A DNA stretch of 64,000 nt from Luteitalea pratensis. Lineage in GTDB: Bacteria > Acidobacteriota > Vicinamibacteria > Vicinamibacterales > Vicinamibacteraceae. The stretch lies in contig NZ_CP015136.1 in the NCBI RefSeq assembly GCF_001618865.1, forward strand, positions 3,755,001 through 3,819,000. Direction: 5' to 3'. The notes beneath the pieces are model-generated. The model ran no database searches and was not told the origin of the DNA. It worked only from the letters and a program-made list of their open reading frames with translations. The position numbers and the translations under genes are program-made. Of this stretch, positions 15,131 to 24,480 are shown one piece after another. Numbering within the stretch: the first letter of the stretch is position 1; every line of letters begins with the position of its first letter.

Positions 15131-17353
15131 CTACCTGCACTCGGGGAACATCCACTCGCCGTTGTTCAACTTCGCGTCCCGGTACCGGGCATCGCTGCAC
15201 ATCGGTGCCACGGTCCACCGGCCGATTGCTCCGGCGGCGCGCGTTGCCGCCGTCTGGTCCACCCAGAACGGCGACGCGTTGCCGCAGTGTCCTCCAATGA
15301 TGTCGTAGAGGCGCACCTGCGTGCTGTTCGGCATGGCGCTACCCTCCGGACCGCTGTAGTACGTAACGATGTCCTGCGACAGATCGCCGACGTTGCCGCG
15401 CTTCCAGTTCAGGCCCCACCGGTTGGTGTTGAACCGGCGGCGCAGTTCGGCGACGACCTCGAACATGAAGCGGTTGTTGCCGCCATGCTCCCGGCAGGAG
15501 TTGGCCAGGTCGAAGGGACGGGCGGCAGCCAGTGACACGATCACCCCGTACAGGTCACCGTAGCTCACGGCCGGGCCCGCAGCGAACGGATCGGCAAACT
15601 CGAACGCGCCGACCAGTTCGAGCGGCACGCCCTTCGTGGTGATGATGACGCTGGCAAGGCCGCGCCCGCTGGGCGGCGTCACGACCGAGATCGAGTTGGC
15701 GTTGTTGACGATCACGTTCTGGCGCGGCGTCCCCGTGATGCCGAAGCTCACGGTGGTGTCGGCCGTCAGGCCCAGGTTCGCGCCGGTGATGGTCACCAGC
15801 GTGCCGCCACTGGGGTTGCCGCGAGTCGGGCTGATGCCGGTCAGGCTCGGCGGCGGGGGTGCTGTCGGTGAGGCCAGTGTGGGCAGCGTGTCGGGCAGGA
15901 TCGTGCCGCCGGTGGCGTGCGCACCGCGCATGCCGTTGCCCCAGTACATGGCCCGCTCCATCACCACGGGCACGTCCGACTCGAAGAACGCTGCGAACTT
16001 GCGATTGTGCAGCGCCGGGATCGTCTGCGGGGCAAACTGGCCTCGCGACCGTGCCGGAACGGTGATTGTGACCTCCGTGCCGACGTTCGAGTTGTCGTCT
16101 TCGAGGTAGAACACGCCACGCACCGTCGCGTCGGTGTCGGTGTTGTTCAGGACCAGGTAGTACGTCGTGAAGAGGCGTCGATCGGCGTCGGCCGGGCTCT
16201 GATACTGGAGGAAGCCGCCCTCCTGGCCATCCGCGAACCCCCACTTGCGTGCAGCCTCGGATGCGCCGGTGGCCACCGTGCCGTCACCCAGCGTCGCGCC
16301 AGCCTTGTAGACCGCCCGTTCGGCGACGAAGGGCTTGCTGCCAACGCTGACCACGGAAATCGAGAAGCCGGTGTTCTGGAGCGCCGGGTAGGCCGGGTCG
16401 CCCGCGAACACCTGCGCACGCGTGCGCGGCTGCATGTGGACCAGCACCGGCTGAAGGAGCCCGCCCGGACCATAGAAGTTGACCTCGACGTCGATGGGCT
16501 CGGTATTGGGGTTGAACAACAGCACGTAGGTGTCGAGTGCGCCCGCATACTGCGCGCCTTCGGCAAAGAGCCACGCCGGTTGTGGCGTGACACCGGCGGT
16601 CACGTGTCCGCCCTGGAAGTTGTTCCAGTACATGGCCCGCTCTGCGACCACGCCCACATCCGACGTCACCTCGATGGCGAAATCGAACTGCGACCGCGGG
16701 CCCAGCTGCTGCGCCAGCGCGTCGTTGGCGAAGTACGTCCGGCGCTGGCCCGACGGCACGACGTCGTTGACCGTGACCAGCTCGCCCGCGCTCGTCAGGT
16801 AGTTGACCCGCACGTTGGCGGCCAGCGTCCCTGGATTGCTGATGAGCACGTAGGTCTGGAAGAACCCGGCCGATCCTTCCGCGAACGACCAGGTCGTCTG
16901 GGTCGCGTTGACGCCGTTGCTGCTGTGGCCGGCGCGCATGTCGCTGACCGTGCCGGGGTTGTAGAGCGGGCCGAAATTGAAGAGCCCACCGCCCCAGTAC
17001 ATGGAACGCTCGACCACGACGTCGGCCGAGGCCGTGAGTTCGACGGCGAACCCGAAGTTCGCACCGGTGAACTGGCGGGCATTGACGCCGCCGCGGCTAT
17101 ACGCCTTGACGGTCAGCTGTCCCGGGATGGGCGCACTGCCATCCTGGGGGAAGAAACGCAGGTTGACGACCGCATCGGTGCCGGTCGGATTGCCGATCAG
17201 GATCTCTTCTTCGAACGGCAGAATCGGGGCCGTTGATCCTTCGGCGAAGTACCACGTCTTGAGCGTGGGCTGGGCATTGATGGAACTTGCTGTAGCTATC
17301 ATCGCGAACGCGGCGCACACGCCTGCCGTTGCGAGTCTCGTGGCTCGAAACAT
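15131..17353 (-). CDS. Secreted FAEG-repeat/IPT-domain protein (paralogue 1)
   Basis: 740 residues, not assigned to a named family. A signal peptide (1-28, ending SSINAQ) is followed by four repeats of about 100 residues at 33-120, 154-243, 260-349 and 370-471. Each opens with a W-x-FAEG motif (the last is WGFADG), has a strand like TYVLISNPG or ILIGNPTG, and closes with VVAERAMYW or a variant. A Pro-rich hinge then leads to an IPT/TIG domain (SLTGISPTRGNPSGGTLVTI, about 503-588). The C-terminal 150 residues contain TNRWGLNWKRGNVGDLSQDI and four cysteines. It looks like a cell-surface or extracellular adhesive or structural protein. It is adjacent to a full-length paralogue that shares its promoter. 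Confidence 0.8.
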   Translation of the reverse strand: MFRATRLATAGVCAAFAMIATASSINAQPTLKTWYFAEGSTAPILPFEEEILIGNPTGTDAVVNLRFFPQDGSAPIPGQLTVKAYSRGGVNARQFTGANFGFAVELTASADVVVERSMYWGGGLFNFGPLYNPGTVSDMRAGHSSNGVNATQTTWSFAEGSAGFFQTYVLISNPGTLAANVRVNYLTSAGELVTVNDVVPSGQRRTYFANDALAQQLGPRSQFDFAIEVTSDVGVVAERAMYWNNFQGGHVTAGVTPQPAWLFAEGAQYAGALDTYVLLFNPNTEPIDVEVNFYGPGGLLQPVLVHMQPRTRAQVFAGDPAYPALQNTGFSISVVSVGSKPFVAERAVYKAGATLGDGTVATGASEAARKWGFADGQEGGFLQYQSPADADRRLFTTYYLVLNNTDTDATVRGVFYLEDDNSNVGTEVTITVPARSRGQFAPQTIPALHNRKFAAFFESDVPVVMERAMYWGNGMRGAHATGGTILPDTLPTLASPTAPPPPSLTGISPTRGNPSGGTLVTITGANLGLTADTTVSFGITGTPRQNVIVNNANSISVVTPPSGRGLASVIITTKGVPLELVGAFEFADPFAAGPAVSYGDLYGVIVSLAAARPFDLANSCREHGGNNRFMFEVVAELRRRFNTNRWGLNWKRGNVGDLSQDIVTYYSGPEGSAMPNSTQVRLYDIIGGHCGNASPFWVDQTAATRAAGAIGRWTVAPMCSDARYRDAKLNNGEWMFPECR

Positions 17354-17710
17354 TCATGGACCTCGTGGGAAGGCCTGATCGGGGCTGGGCTGGGAACCAC
17401 ATCCGCAGATCGGGCCTTAGTACTATACGGGCCCACGCGGCGGCCGCCAAACGATGTCGAGCGCCCTGTCGGGAGGTAGTGGGCAGGAAGGGCTTGCGAG
17501 TCCCCGCGGCCCGAGCGTGCCGCAGTGCACAGGCTCACCCGATTGCTGCGGGCTGAGACCGCCCCTGGGACGGCGGGGCACGGCCGGGCCCTTCGCAGCG
17601 TTCGGCTGTTCGACGTCTGGCGTTCGTCGCCGGTGGATGGTGGTACCGCCGGGTTGTCAAAGCCGGCTGTCGAGGTTTGCGGCGTCCCCCCTCGGGAACC
17701 AGGTAACAAG
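17354..17710. other. Intergenic region between the FAEG-repeat paralogues
   Basis: Apart from the promoter at 17422-17450, I see no convincing gene or repeat here. The reading frames that cross it in the plus direction are antisense shadows. Confidence 0.6.
17422..17450 (-). promoter_or_regulatory. Sigma-70-like promoter of FAEG-repeat paralogue 1
   Basis: Minus strand TTGGCG (17445-17450), a 17-base spacer, then TATAGT (17422-17427) followed by AC. It lies about 70 bases upstream of the ATG at 17353. The same words at the same distance precede the paralogue (20161-20189), which supports the call. Confidence 0.65.
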
Positions 17711-17746
17711 AACAGGGGCGCTCCCCTCATGGAAAGCGCCCCTGTT
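17711..17746 (-). terminator. Rho-independent terminator of FAEG-repeat paralogue 2
   Basis: A perfect 12-base stem AACAGGGGCGCT / AGCGCCCCTGTT with a 12-base loop, 41 bases past the stop at 17787. On the minus strand it is followed by CTTGTTACC. The stem is among the strongest in the window. Confidence 0.75.
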
Positions 17747-17786
17747 GATTGTGTGTCGAGGCCGGGCCCCGAACCTGCCTACGTGT

Positions 17787-20090
17787 CTACTGGCACTCGG
17801 GGAACACGAGGCTGCCTGTATTGGGATTGACCGCATTCCGATAGCGCGCGTTGCTGCACATCGGCCCGAGCGTCCAGCGCCCGATGGTGCCGGCATCGGC
17901 CGTCGCCTGCGTCTGATCGAGCCAGAACGGGCCTCCGCCGAAGCGGTCCGCCGGATTGCAGTGGTTCGCGATGATGTCGATGATGAACACCTGCGTGCTG
18001 TTGCGCATGTCGGACCCCTCGGGACCGTAGTAGTAGGTCACGATGTCCTCCGACAGCCCCTGGTTGCCGCGCTTGATGTTCATGCCCCAGCGGTTGGTGC
18101 CGGTGCGAATGCGCAGTTCGGCAATGACGTCCTCCACGAACTTCTCGTTGCCGCCGAAGGCCCGGCACGAGTTCGCGATATCCCCAGACTGCCGGCGTGC
18201 CATGTCGGCAACGTTGCCGAGAAACGACGCCATGATCTGGCAGGCCCTGCCGCCGCCGCTGCACGCATAGCCGGTATTGCGGCGGAAGGTGTTGATCGGC
18301 GCGCCCACGGCAGCCCACGGATCAAAGTACTCGAAAGCGGCTGGCGCGGTGATCGTTTGGCCGCGAGTCTCGACGGTCACGTCGACCTTGCCGGTGGCGC
18401 CAGGCGGCGTGACGGCACGAATCAGCGTGTCGTTCTCGACCTCGAAGTCGCGCGCGGGCACGCCACCGAACAGCACCTGCGTGCCGAGCTCGGTGTTGCC
18501 GAATCCGGCGCCCTCGATCATCACCTTCGTGCCACCGCCCGGCACGCCGCGACTGGGCGAGACGGTCAGGCCCGACGGGTTCGAGCGGAGCGCCGGCGCG
18601 GGCGTCAGCGGGAAGTCGTCAGCAAGCGGGATGCCCATCGACGCGTGGCCCGCCTTGTTGTTCCTGCCCCAGTACACGACACGCTCGACGACGATCGGCG
18701 CGGTCGAGGAGAAGAAGGTGGCGAACTTGGCATTGGCCAGCTCGTCGTAGAGCAGCGTCCACACCGTCTCGCGCGACTGCGCCGGCACCACGAGCGTCTT
18801 GGTGGTGCCGCTGTTGCCGCCTTCCGTGTAGAAGTACACCGTGACCGTTGCCGGCACCGGGCCGGGGTTGTAGATCGGGAAGAACGTGTTAAAGCGGCGC
18901 TTGTCGTTGTCGCTGTCGTCCTGGTACATCTGGAAGCCGCCCTGCAGACCTTCGGCAAAGCCCCACTTGAGCGCCGCTGCGGTGGCACCGGCCGTCGCCG
19001 TGCCCTCGGTCAATCCGCGCCAGTACACGGCCCGCTCGGCCACGAACGGCATCGTGGATGTCGCACGGATCGAGAAGGCCTGGTTGATGAGGCCCGGGAG
19101 CTCCTTGGCCCACACGCCGTCGCGCGTAAGGCCGCCGATGGTGCGCGTGGTCTCGGCCAGCTTCGCGCCTGCCTGCCCGAAGAACTCCACCTTCACGTCG
19201 ATGGGCGTCTCGTTCTGGTTGAAGAACAGCACGAACGTGTCGAAGGCCGGGTCGCCTGAGGTGGAGAGCGCGCCCTGGATACCTTCGGCGAACAGCCACG
19301 TGGCCGATGGCGTGGTCACGCCTGCCGCTGCATGACCGCCGTGGATGCCGGACGGCGCTCCCGGCCCCCAATACATCTGGCGCTCGGCGACCACGTCGAG
19401 ATCGGAGGTGACGATGGTGGCAAAGCCGGCGCGGCCCGGTTGGAGACGCCCGGAGAGCACCGCCGTCGGCCAAAACGTCCGTCGGCCGTTGGCCGGCACG
19501 ACGTCGGTCTGCGCCACTTCCACACCGGCATCGTCGCGATAGGAAGCGGTGACGGTCGCCGGCGTGTTGTTCGGGTTGGCAACGGAGATGAAGGTGTTGA
19601 AGAACTTGCCTTCACCCTCGGCGAAGTACCACGTCTTTGCCGCCGCCTGCTGGCCGTGCTCGTTGTGGCCGCCGCGCAGGTCGTTGACCTTCTGGTTCCA
19701 GGACTTGCCACCACGGAACAACCCGCCGCCCCAGTACATCGTGCGTTCGGCAATGATCGGCGCACTCGAGGTGAGCCGGATCGCGATGCCTACCCGATCG
19801 CCGACGAGGCCGCGGATGTTCTCACCGTAGCGCGATAGCGGCTCGAGCGTCCGGACCACGGGCGCGAGCGCTTCGCCGTCCTGCGTGAACAGCTCGAAGG
19901 TCACCGTGATCGGTGTCGTATTCGGGTTACCGATCAGGATTTCCTGTTCGAACCCGAACGCGCCGTTGGTGGAACCTTCGGCAAACAGCCATGTGGTGAG
20001 TTCGGGGCCGGCCGCCAGGGCCGACGCGGGGATACAGAGGGCGATCGCGGCACAAACGCCAACGGTCGCCGTTTTCACGGCTTGAAACAT
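17787..20090 (-). CDS. Secreted FAEG-repeat/IPT-domain protein (paralogue 2)
   Basis: 767 residues from the ATG at 20090, which has a GAGGTG ribosome site four bases upstream (TGAGGTGCCCATG). Organisation matches its neighbour: a signal peptide (…IPASALAAG), four repeats opening TWLFAEGS, TWYFAEGE, TWLFAEGI and KWGFAEGL and closing IIAERTMYW, VVAERQMYW, FVAERAVYW and IVVERVVYW, an IPT/TIG domain (LTVSPSRGVPGGGTKVMIEG), and the shared C-terminal domain with TNRWGMNIKRGNQGLSEDI and TQVFIIDIIANHCN. The C-terminal domain carries an extra cysteine-containing insert (GYACSGGGRACQIM). Function is unknown; the surface location is inferred from the signal peptide and Ig-like folds. Tandem duplication with divergence is the likely origin. 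Confidence 0.8.
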   Translation of the reverse strand: MFQAVKTATVGVCAAIALCIPASALAAGPELTTWLFAEGSTNGAFGFEQEILIGNPNTTPITVTFELFTQDGEALAPVVRTLEPLSRYGENIRGLVGDRVGIAIRLTSSAPIIAERTMYWGGGLFRGGKSWNQKVNDLRGGHNEHGQQAAAKTWYFAEGEGKFFNTFISVANPNNTPATVTASYRDDAGVEVAQTDVVPANGRRTFWPTAVLSGRLQPGRAGFATIVTSDLDVVAERQMYWGPGAPSGIHGGHAAAGVTTPSATWLFAEGIQGALSTSGDPAFDTFVLFFNQNETPIDVKVEFFGQAGAKLAETTRTIGGLTRDGVWAKELPGLINQAFSIRATSTMPFVAERAVYWRGLTEGTATAGATAAALKWGFAEGLQGGFQMYQDDSDNDKRRFNTFFPIYNPGPVPATVTVYFYTEGGNSGTTKTLVVPAQSRETVWTLLYDELANAKFATFFSSTAPIVVERVVYWGRNNKAGHASMGIPLADDFPLTPAPALRSNPSGLTVSPSRGVPGGGTKVMIEGAGFGNTELGTQVLFGGVPARDFEVENDTLIRAVTPPGATGKVDVTVETRGQTITAPAAFEYFDPWAAVGAPINTFRRNTGYACSGGGRACQIMASFLGNVADMARRQSGDIANSCRAFGGNEKFVEDVIAELRIRTGTNRWGMNIKRGNQGLSEDIVTYYYGPEGSDMRNSTQVFIIDIIANHCNPADRFGGGPFWLDQTQATADAGTIGRWTLGPMCSNARYRNAVNPNTGSLVFPECQ

Positions 20091-20160
20091 GGGCACCTCA
20101 TGACGGAACTCAATATCGACCGCGCCACGGCCGGGACACCGACAACGCGGAACGCGACGT

Positions 20161-20189
20161 ACTATAGAAATCTTCGCGTGCAGGACCAA
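20161..20189 (-). promoter_or_regulatory. Sigma-70-like promoter of FAEG-repeat paralogue 2
   Basis: Minus strand TTGGTC (20184-20189), a 17-base spacer, TATAGT (20161-20166) and AC. The CGTTTGG and TATAGTAC words match those of paralogue 1, at 69-71 bases from the start codon in both. Confidence 0.65.
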
Positions 20190-20412
20190 ACGGAAACTGC
20201 CGGCGCTGACTACCGATAGCGCTCGTGGCACGTGAAATCCGGCCAACCCAAGCGTCCGCGCCACGGCGATGCAAAGCATGCGCCGTATCTCGGCTTTTGG
20301 GTTGTGCCGAGAATCCGGCCGGCGCACTCATCCATTTCATCCCGGCGACGGTCCGCCGCCGCACGACGTCCGGAAACCGGACGGAACGGTTTACCCCGGT
20401 TCTCGATCGCCG
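20190..20412. other. Intergenic region upstream of FAEG-repeat paralogue 2
   Basis: Between the promoter at 20161-20189 and the stop of the next minus-strand gene I see no gene, array or clear hairpin. Confidence 0.6.
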
Positions 20413-22947
20413 TCAGCGAACCGCCGACGGGCCGAGGGTCCATCCCCGGACGAGCAGGCCGAGTTGGCGAGCGTCACCGCCGTCCTGTCCGCCCGCAGGA
20501 CCTGCCATACGTGTGATGCCGAGCGTAATCGTGTTCACGCCATCACGGACTGCATCGGCGGGCACATCCCACGTGTAGATCCCGCGCGTCGGCAACAGCG
20601 GCCGCGTGCCGACGTCACGGCCACCGACGGCAAGCCGCACTTCGTCTCCTGGCGATGGAGCTACCGGGGCCTGCGCGTCCAGCGCGAAGGTGAAGGCCTC
20701 GGCGTGCGGCAGCGCCAGCAGCAACTCGGCGCGCGGCCCGGACATCCAGCGGAAGTACCCCACGCCGGGTTGCACTTCCAGGTCGTGCCAGCCCATGCCG
20801 AAATGCGGCTCGACCCGCGGCGCGACCCGTACCTCGACGGGTTGCGGTCCTGGAGCACGCGCAAGGGACATGGGCCAGGCCGCGCACAGCCGCACCTCCT
20901 GGTCGGCCCGGGCCTGCGCGCGTGCCACTGGTCCTCGCAGGTAGACGCCGGCGGTCCCGCTGCGCCGGGCCTGGAGCGCAAACGCACCGGGCCGGGTGCC
21001 GTGCTCGATCAGCACCGGGCCGGATGCGTTGGACGGCGTCTCGGCGAGGCGGACGACCGATGGCGTCCACTCGCGTGGCCGGTCCAGGGTCAGATCGAGT
21101 CGGCCCGGTGCGGCCCACGTGACGCCGAGGGCGCCGCGTCCAGTCAGGGCGGTGACGTCGACGTCGCGGCCTGCGGGCACGGTCAGGCAAGGCAGTGCCG
21201 CCACCGCGACGGCCCGTGTGGCGGGCCCCGTTCCCAGCGCCGGCCCGTCGAGGTGCGCAGGGTCGGGGCCGGCGCGCCATGCCAGCATGTCGCCGCGCGT
21301 GGTGAAGAACACGAGCGCGAGGCCCTCCACCTGATCGAGGAGCACCTCTCCGCGTAACCATAGTCTTACACGTGTACCATCCGCCTCGAGCCTCGCGTCC
21401 ACGGGCGAGCGGGCCGCCGTGCGGCCCAGCACGTCGCCCGGCTGCACGTCGAGCCGCACGGAGCCGGCCTGCGCCACCTCGAGCGCCTGTATGCGTGCGC
21501 CGGTGATGCCGGCCAGGGCATGCGCGCGACCCGTCGCCGCATCTGGCAGTCGCAGCCCCAGGCGGCCGAGTGCCTGCCATTGCCGCGGCGACAGGCGGCC
21601 CGCCGCGTCTGCGGAGATGACCGCCAGCGTCACCGTTCCCGGCGGCAATGCAGCGAGGATGTCCTCCACCGACGCACCGGCCCCGGTGCCCCACGGGGCG
21701 AACCCGAGGCCACCCCAGCGCAGGATCTCGAGCTGTGAGGCCGTCAGCGACACCGGTTGACGGCCGGACTCGGTCGCGCGGTGGGCTTGGTCGGCCGCGA
21801 TCGTGGCCGACGCCGACCACCCGCGGCCACGCTGCGCCACGAGCGTGGAGAGCACGCGCCCGCGCGGCGAAGTGTCGGTGACCAGCGGTTGCGTTTCCGT
21901 CAGGCGCTCGGCCATGGCGTGTGCCCACGTCCCCACCAGCGCCGCCTGCTGTCGTTCGTGTCCCCACGGCCGGGCGGCCACGTGCAACGCCAGCCACGCC
22001 ATCAGGCCGACGCCTGCCCACCGTGCCCCACCGCCGCGCCACTCAATGACATTGGTCACGCCCACGCCAACGAGCCACCACACCCACGGCAGCACGGCCG
22101 CGGCACGAACCTCGGCGGGGAAGGGCAAGGTCAGGAGCCATGCCGCTCCTGCGCCCAGCCAGACGCGAGCCTCCGACGTCGCGCGCGCCAGCGTCACCGC
22201 GCCTGCTGCGAGCAACACCAGCCCGATCGGTCCGAGGTCGCCGAGGAGCAGGGCCGAGGTGGCCGCGAGCGTCGACACCTGCCGGGCGCGCGAGAGCGCT
22301 TCGCCCATGCCTGTCAGCAGCGCGAGCACGATGGCGACTCGTACCAGTGGCAGGAGTCCCGTCGCACCGGTTTCGCCGCGCCGTTCGTCCACGGCGGTGA
22401 CGGGGTGACGGACCAGCAGTGTCAGCAGCACCACGCTCGCCAGCATCACCGGAGCCGCACCGAGCGGCGACGACCCGCTCCAGCCCGCGAAGGGCGCCGC
22501 GGTGGCGACCAGGGCCAGCAGGGCCGGCGATCCGGCCCGCAGGCCAGCCCGGCGTAGCGTCGAGGTCATGAGCGCCGCCGCCGCCGCAGCGCACGCCGCC
22601 GCGACTGCGATCGCGCCGCTGACGACATCTGATCGCCATGCCCAGCCGCCCAATGTGACCTGGAACGCGATGATGGCGTCCAGGGCTGAACCCGGCTCGG
22701 CCTCCCACGCCGCGCTCGTCGCGGGCCGCATGTCTCGTGGCAGCCACGCGTCGTGCGGCACGGCGAGCGCAACCGTCGCCAGAATCGTCATCGCCACGAG
22801 CAGCGGTGCTGCGGTGCGGCCGATGCGTACAATGCGCGAGGCCGGCGCGCGACCTCGCGCGTTGCCGGCTTTCGCCACGGCCTCTCTCGTGCTCACGCCT
22901 GCTCGCGCCTCGTCATCGCTCGCCGTCTGGGTCGCCGTGCTGGTCAC
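20413..22947 (-). CDS. Large polytopic membrane protein with C-terminal extracytoplasmic region, unknown function
   Basis: Up to 844 residues, not recognised. The N-terminal half is a chain of hydrophobic helices (APLLVAMTILATVALAVP; VVSGAIAVAAACAAAAAALM; PVMLASVVLLTLLVRHP; IGLVLLAAGAVTLARA; AAVLPWVWWLVGVGV) and the C-terminal half is soluble and beta-rich, ending GMGWHDLEVQPGVGYFRWMS and LAVGGRDVGTRPLLPTRGIY. The layout recalls membrane proteins of polysaccharide assembly but there is no diagnostic motif. The first start (22947) would overlap the divergent gene by more than 100 bases; an internal ATG at 22791 would leave no overlap. The divergent neighbour is a glycosyltransferase-like membrane protein, so a shared envelope role is plausible. 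Confidence 0.65.
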   Translation of the reverse strand: MTSTATQTASDDEARAGVSTREAVAKAGNARGRAPASRIVRIGRTAAPLLVAMTILATVALAVPHDAWLPRDMRPATSAAWEAEPGSALDAIIAFQVTLGGWAWRSDVVSGAIAVAAACAAAAAALMTSTLRRAGLRAGSPALLALVATAAPFAGWSGSSPLGAAPVMLASVVLLTLLVRHPVTAVDERRGETGATGLLPLVRVAIVLALLTGMGEALSRARQVSTLAATSALLLGDLGPIGLVLLAAGAVTLARATSEARVWLGAGAAWLLTLPFPAEVRAAAVLPWVWWLVGVGVTNVIEWRGGGARWAGVGLMAWLALHVAARPWGHERQQAALVGTWAHAMAERLTETQPLVTDTSPRGRVLSTLVAQRGRGWSASATIAADQAHRATESGRQPVSLTASQLEILRWGGLGFAPWGTGAGASVEDILAALPPGTVTLAVISADAAGRLSPRQWQALGRLGLRLPDAATGRAHALAGITGARIQALEVAQAGSVRLDVQPGDVLGRTAARSPVDARLEADGTRVRLWLRGEVLLDQVEGLALVFFTTRGDMLAWRAGPDPAHLDGPALGTGPATRAVAVAALPCLTVPAGRDVDVTALTGRGALGVTWAAPGRLDLTLDRPREWTPSVVRLAETPSNASGPVLIEHGTRPGAFALQARRSGTAGVYLRGPVARAQARADQEVRLCAAWPMSLARAPGPQPVEVRVAPRVEPHFGMGWHDLEVQPGVGYFRWMSGPRAELLLALPHAEAFTFALDAQAPVAPSPGDEVRLAVGGRDVGTRPLLPTRGIYTWDVPADAVRDGVNTITLGITRMAGPAGGQDGGDARQLGLLVRGWTLGPSAVR

Positions 22948-24469
22948 GGCGACGCTGATTGTCCTTCGATCCCTCGTCTTCGTGCACTACGAGCAAGCGG
23001 ACTTCGACGCCGACCAGGCCATTGTCGGCCTGATGGCGACGCACCTTGCCGAGGGACGCGCGTGGCCGCTGTTCTTCTACGGGCAGCTGTACATGATGGG
23101 CGTGCAGGCCTGGATGGCCGCCCTGGTCTTCCCGTTGATTGGCCCCACGGTGTTCGCCCTGAAGCTGCCGCTGGTCATCGTCAACGTCGCGACCGGTGGC
23201 CTGCTGGTGTGGCTGCTGGTGCGCGAAACGGCTCTGCGGCCCTGGCAGGCGACGACGGCTGCCGCGTGGTTCGCGCTGCTCCCGCCGGTCACGGCCAGCC
23301 GCATGGTCCAGGCGCAGGGGGGCACCATCGAACCCCTGCTCTACACGCTGCTGCTGTGGCTCGCGCGGCGGCGCGCCGTGATCTTCGGTCTGTTGTTTGC
23401 GTTCGGCTTCCTTCATCGCGAGTTCACGCTGTTTGCCGTGATCGCGATCGTGCTGCTCGAGGTGTGGACGGGGGAGTTGTTCTCGCGTCGACGCGCGTCG
23501 CACTGGCTGGTCGTTGTGCTCGTGTTCCTCGGATCGCGACAGGCGGTGACACTGCTGCGTCACATCGCCTCCATGTTCGGTCCGGACGTGCCGCCGCCGC
23601 GACTCGAAGATGGCATCACCAACGTCGATCTCGTCGCACGGAGCGTGTGCCTGTCGGCAGGACCGATGCTGGGCAACCTGTGGTGGCTGATCGCCCACAA
23701 CGTACCGACGTTCTTCGGCGTGCAGTCGCAGCCGCCGGGAGCGCTGATCCTGTCGCATCAGGCCACGGGCGCGCCGTGGGCGGCGTGGCCCGCCATCGTG
23801 GCGATGGCGTGTGCGTTGCTGGTCGTGGCGTCTCGCGCCTGGCGCTCGTTGCCACCTCTGCGCGCGCCCGCAGACTCCCGGGTGCTCCTGCCGGCGATGC
23901 TGTGCGTCGCCGGATTCCTGAGCCTCGTAGGCGTCGCGACTGGCTGCAACATCCGGAACCTGTTCACGATTCGGTACCACCTGCTGCTCGCGTTCGCGCC
24001 GGTGGGACTGACGGCGTTGGCCTTCGCGTTGAACGACCAGCGTTCACATGATCCAGGGCCATCCGCGTCGGGCGCACGTGCCCAGGCCGGAACGCGTGTC
24101 GTGCTGCCGCTGATGACGGCGGCGGTGCTCGTGTGGGCGACGGCGATGCTGGGGGAGCATGTCCGGCTGTTGCGCGAGTACCGCACGAGCCCCCCGGCCA
24201 ACGCGTTTCGCGCGCTTGCCGACGACCTGGTCGCGCACGGCGACAAGTACGGCTGGGCCTCGTACTGGGTGTCGTATCACGTCGACTTCCTGTCACAGGA
24301 ACGCGTACAACTCTCGCCGACGTCCGCGATTCGCATTGCCGACTACACGCGGCAGGCGCTGCGCGCCGGCAGCACGGCCGTCGTCGTCGGATCGGCGCCA
24401 TGCAGCAGCGGCGAGTCGGGCCGGCAGGTCGCGGTGTGGTGGGTTTGTAGGGGCACGTCGAAACGTTGA
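22832..24469 (+). CDS. GT39-like membrane glycosyltransferase family protein
   Basis: About 545 residues with 10 or more membrane helices. After the first helix (LAVWVAVLVTATLIVLRSLV) comes the loop YEQADFDADQAIVGLMATHL, whose acidic residues occupy the catalytic position of the first periplasmic loop in GT-C enzymes. FFYGQLYMMGVQAWMAALVF follows, resembling PMT/ArnT-type family 39 proteins. Such enzymes move a sugar from a polyprenyl-phosphate donor onto lipid or protein. ATG codons at 22832 and 22823 are both usable and no strong ribosome site separates them. The 3' end is followed immediately by a palindromic repeat element. Confidence 0.75.
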   Translation: MREAGARPRALPAFATASLVLTPARASSSLAVWVAVLVTATLIVLRSLVFVHYEQADFDADQAIVGLMATHLAEGRAWPLFFYGQLYMMGVQAWMAALVFPLIGPTVFALKLPLVIVNVATGGLLVWLLVRETALRPWQATTAAAWFALLPPVTASRMVQAQGGTIEPLLYTLLLWLARRRAVIFGLLFAFGFLHREFTLFAVIAIVLLEVWTGELFSRRRASHWLVVVLVFLGSRQAVTLLRHIASMFGPDVPPPRLEDGITNVDLVARSVCLSAGPMLGNLWWLIAHNVPTFFGVQSQPPGALILSHQATGAPWAAWPAIVAMACALLVVASRAWRSLPPLRAPADSRVLLPAMLCVAGFLSLVGVATGCNIRNLFTIRYHLLLAFAPVGLTALAFALNDQRSHDPGPSASGARAQAGTRVVLPLMTAAVLVWATAMLGEHVRLLREYRTSPPANAFRALADDLVAHGDKYGWASYWVSYHVDFLSQERVQLSPTSAIRIADYTRQALRAGSTAVVVGSAPCSSGESGRQVAVWWVCRGTSKR

Positions 24470-24480
24470 ACGCTGAGTGT

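Noticed and set aside
17454-19259. A 601-codon open frame on the plus strand across the FAEG-repeat genes, and a 439-codon one at 15917-17236
   Set aside because: Both are antisense to genes with clear signal peptides, repeats and promoters. Their residues are Arg/His/Gly-rich with no domain, as expected of GC-rich shadow frames.
20413-22947. Assigning the large membrane protein to a named polysaccharide polymerase family
   Set aside because: No diagnostic motif was visible; topology alone is not enough.
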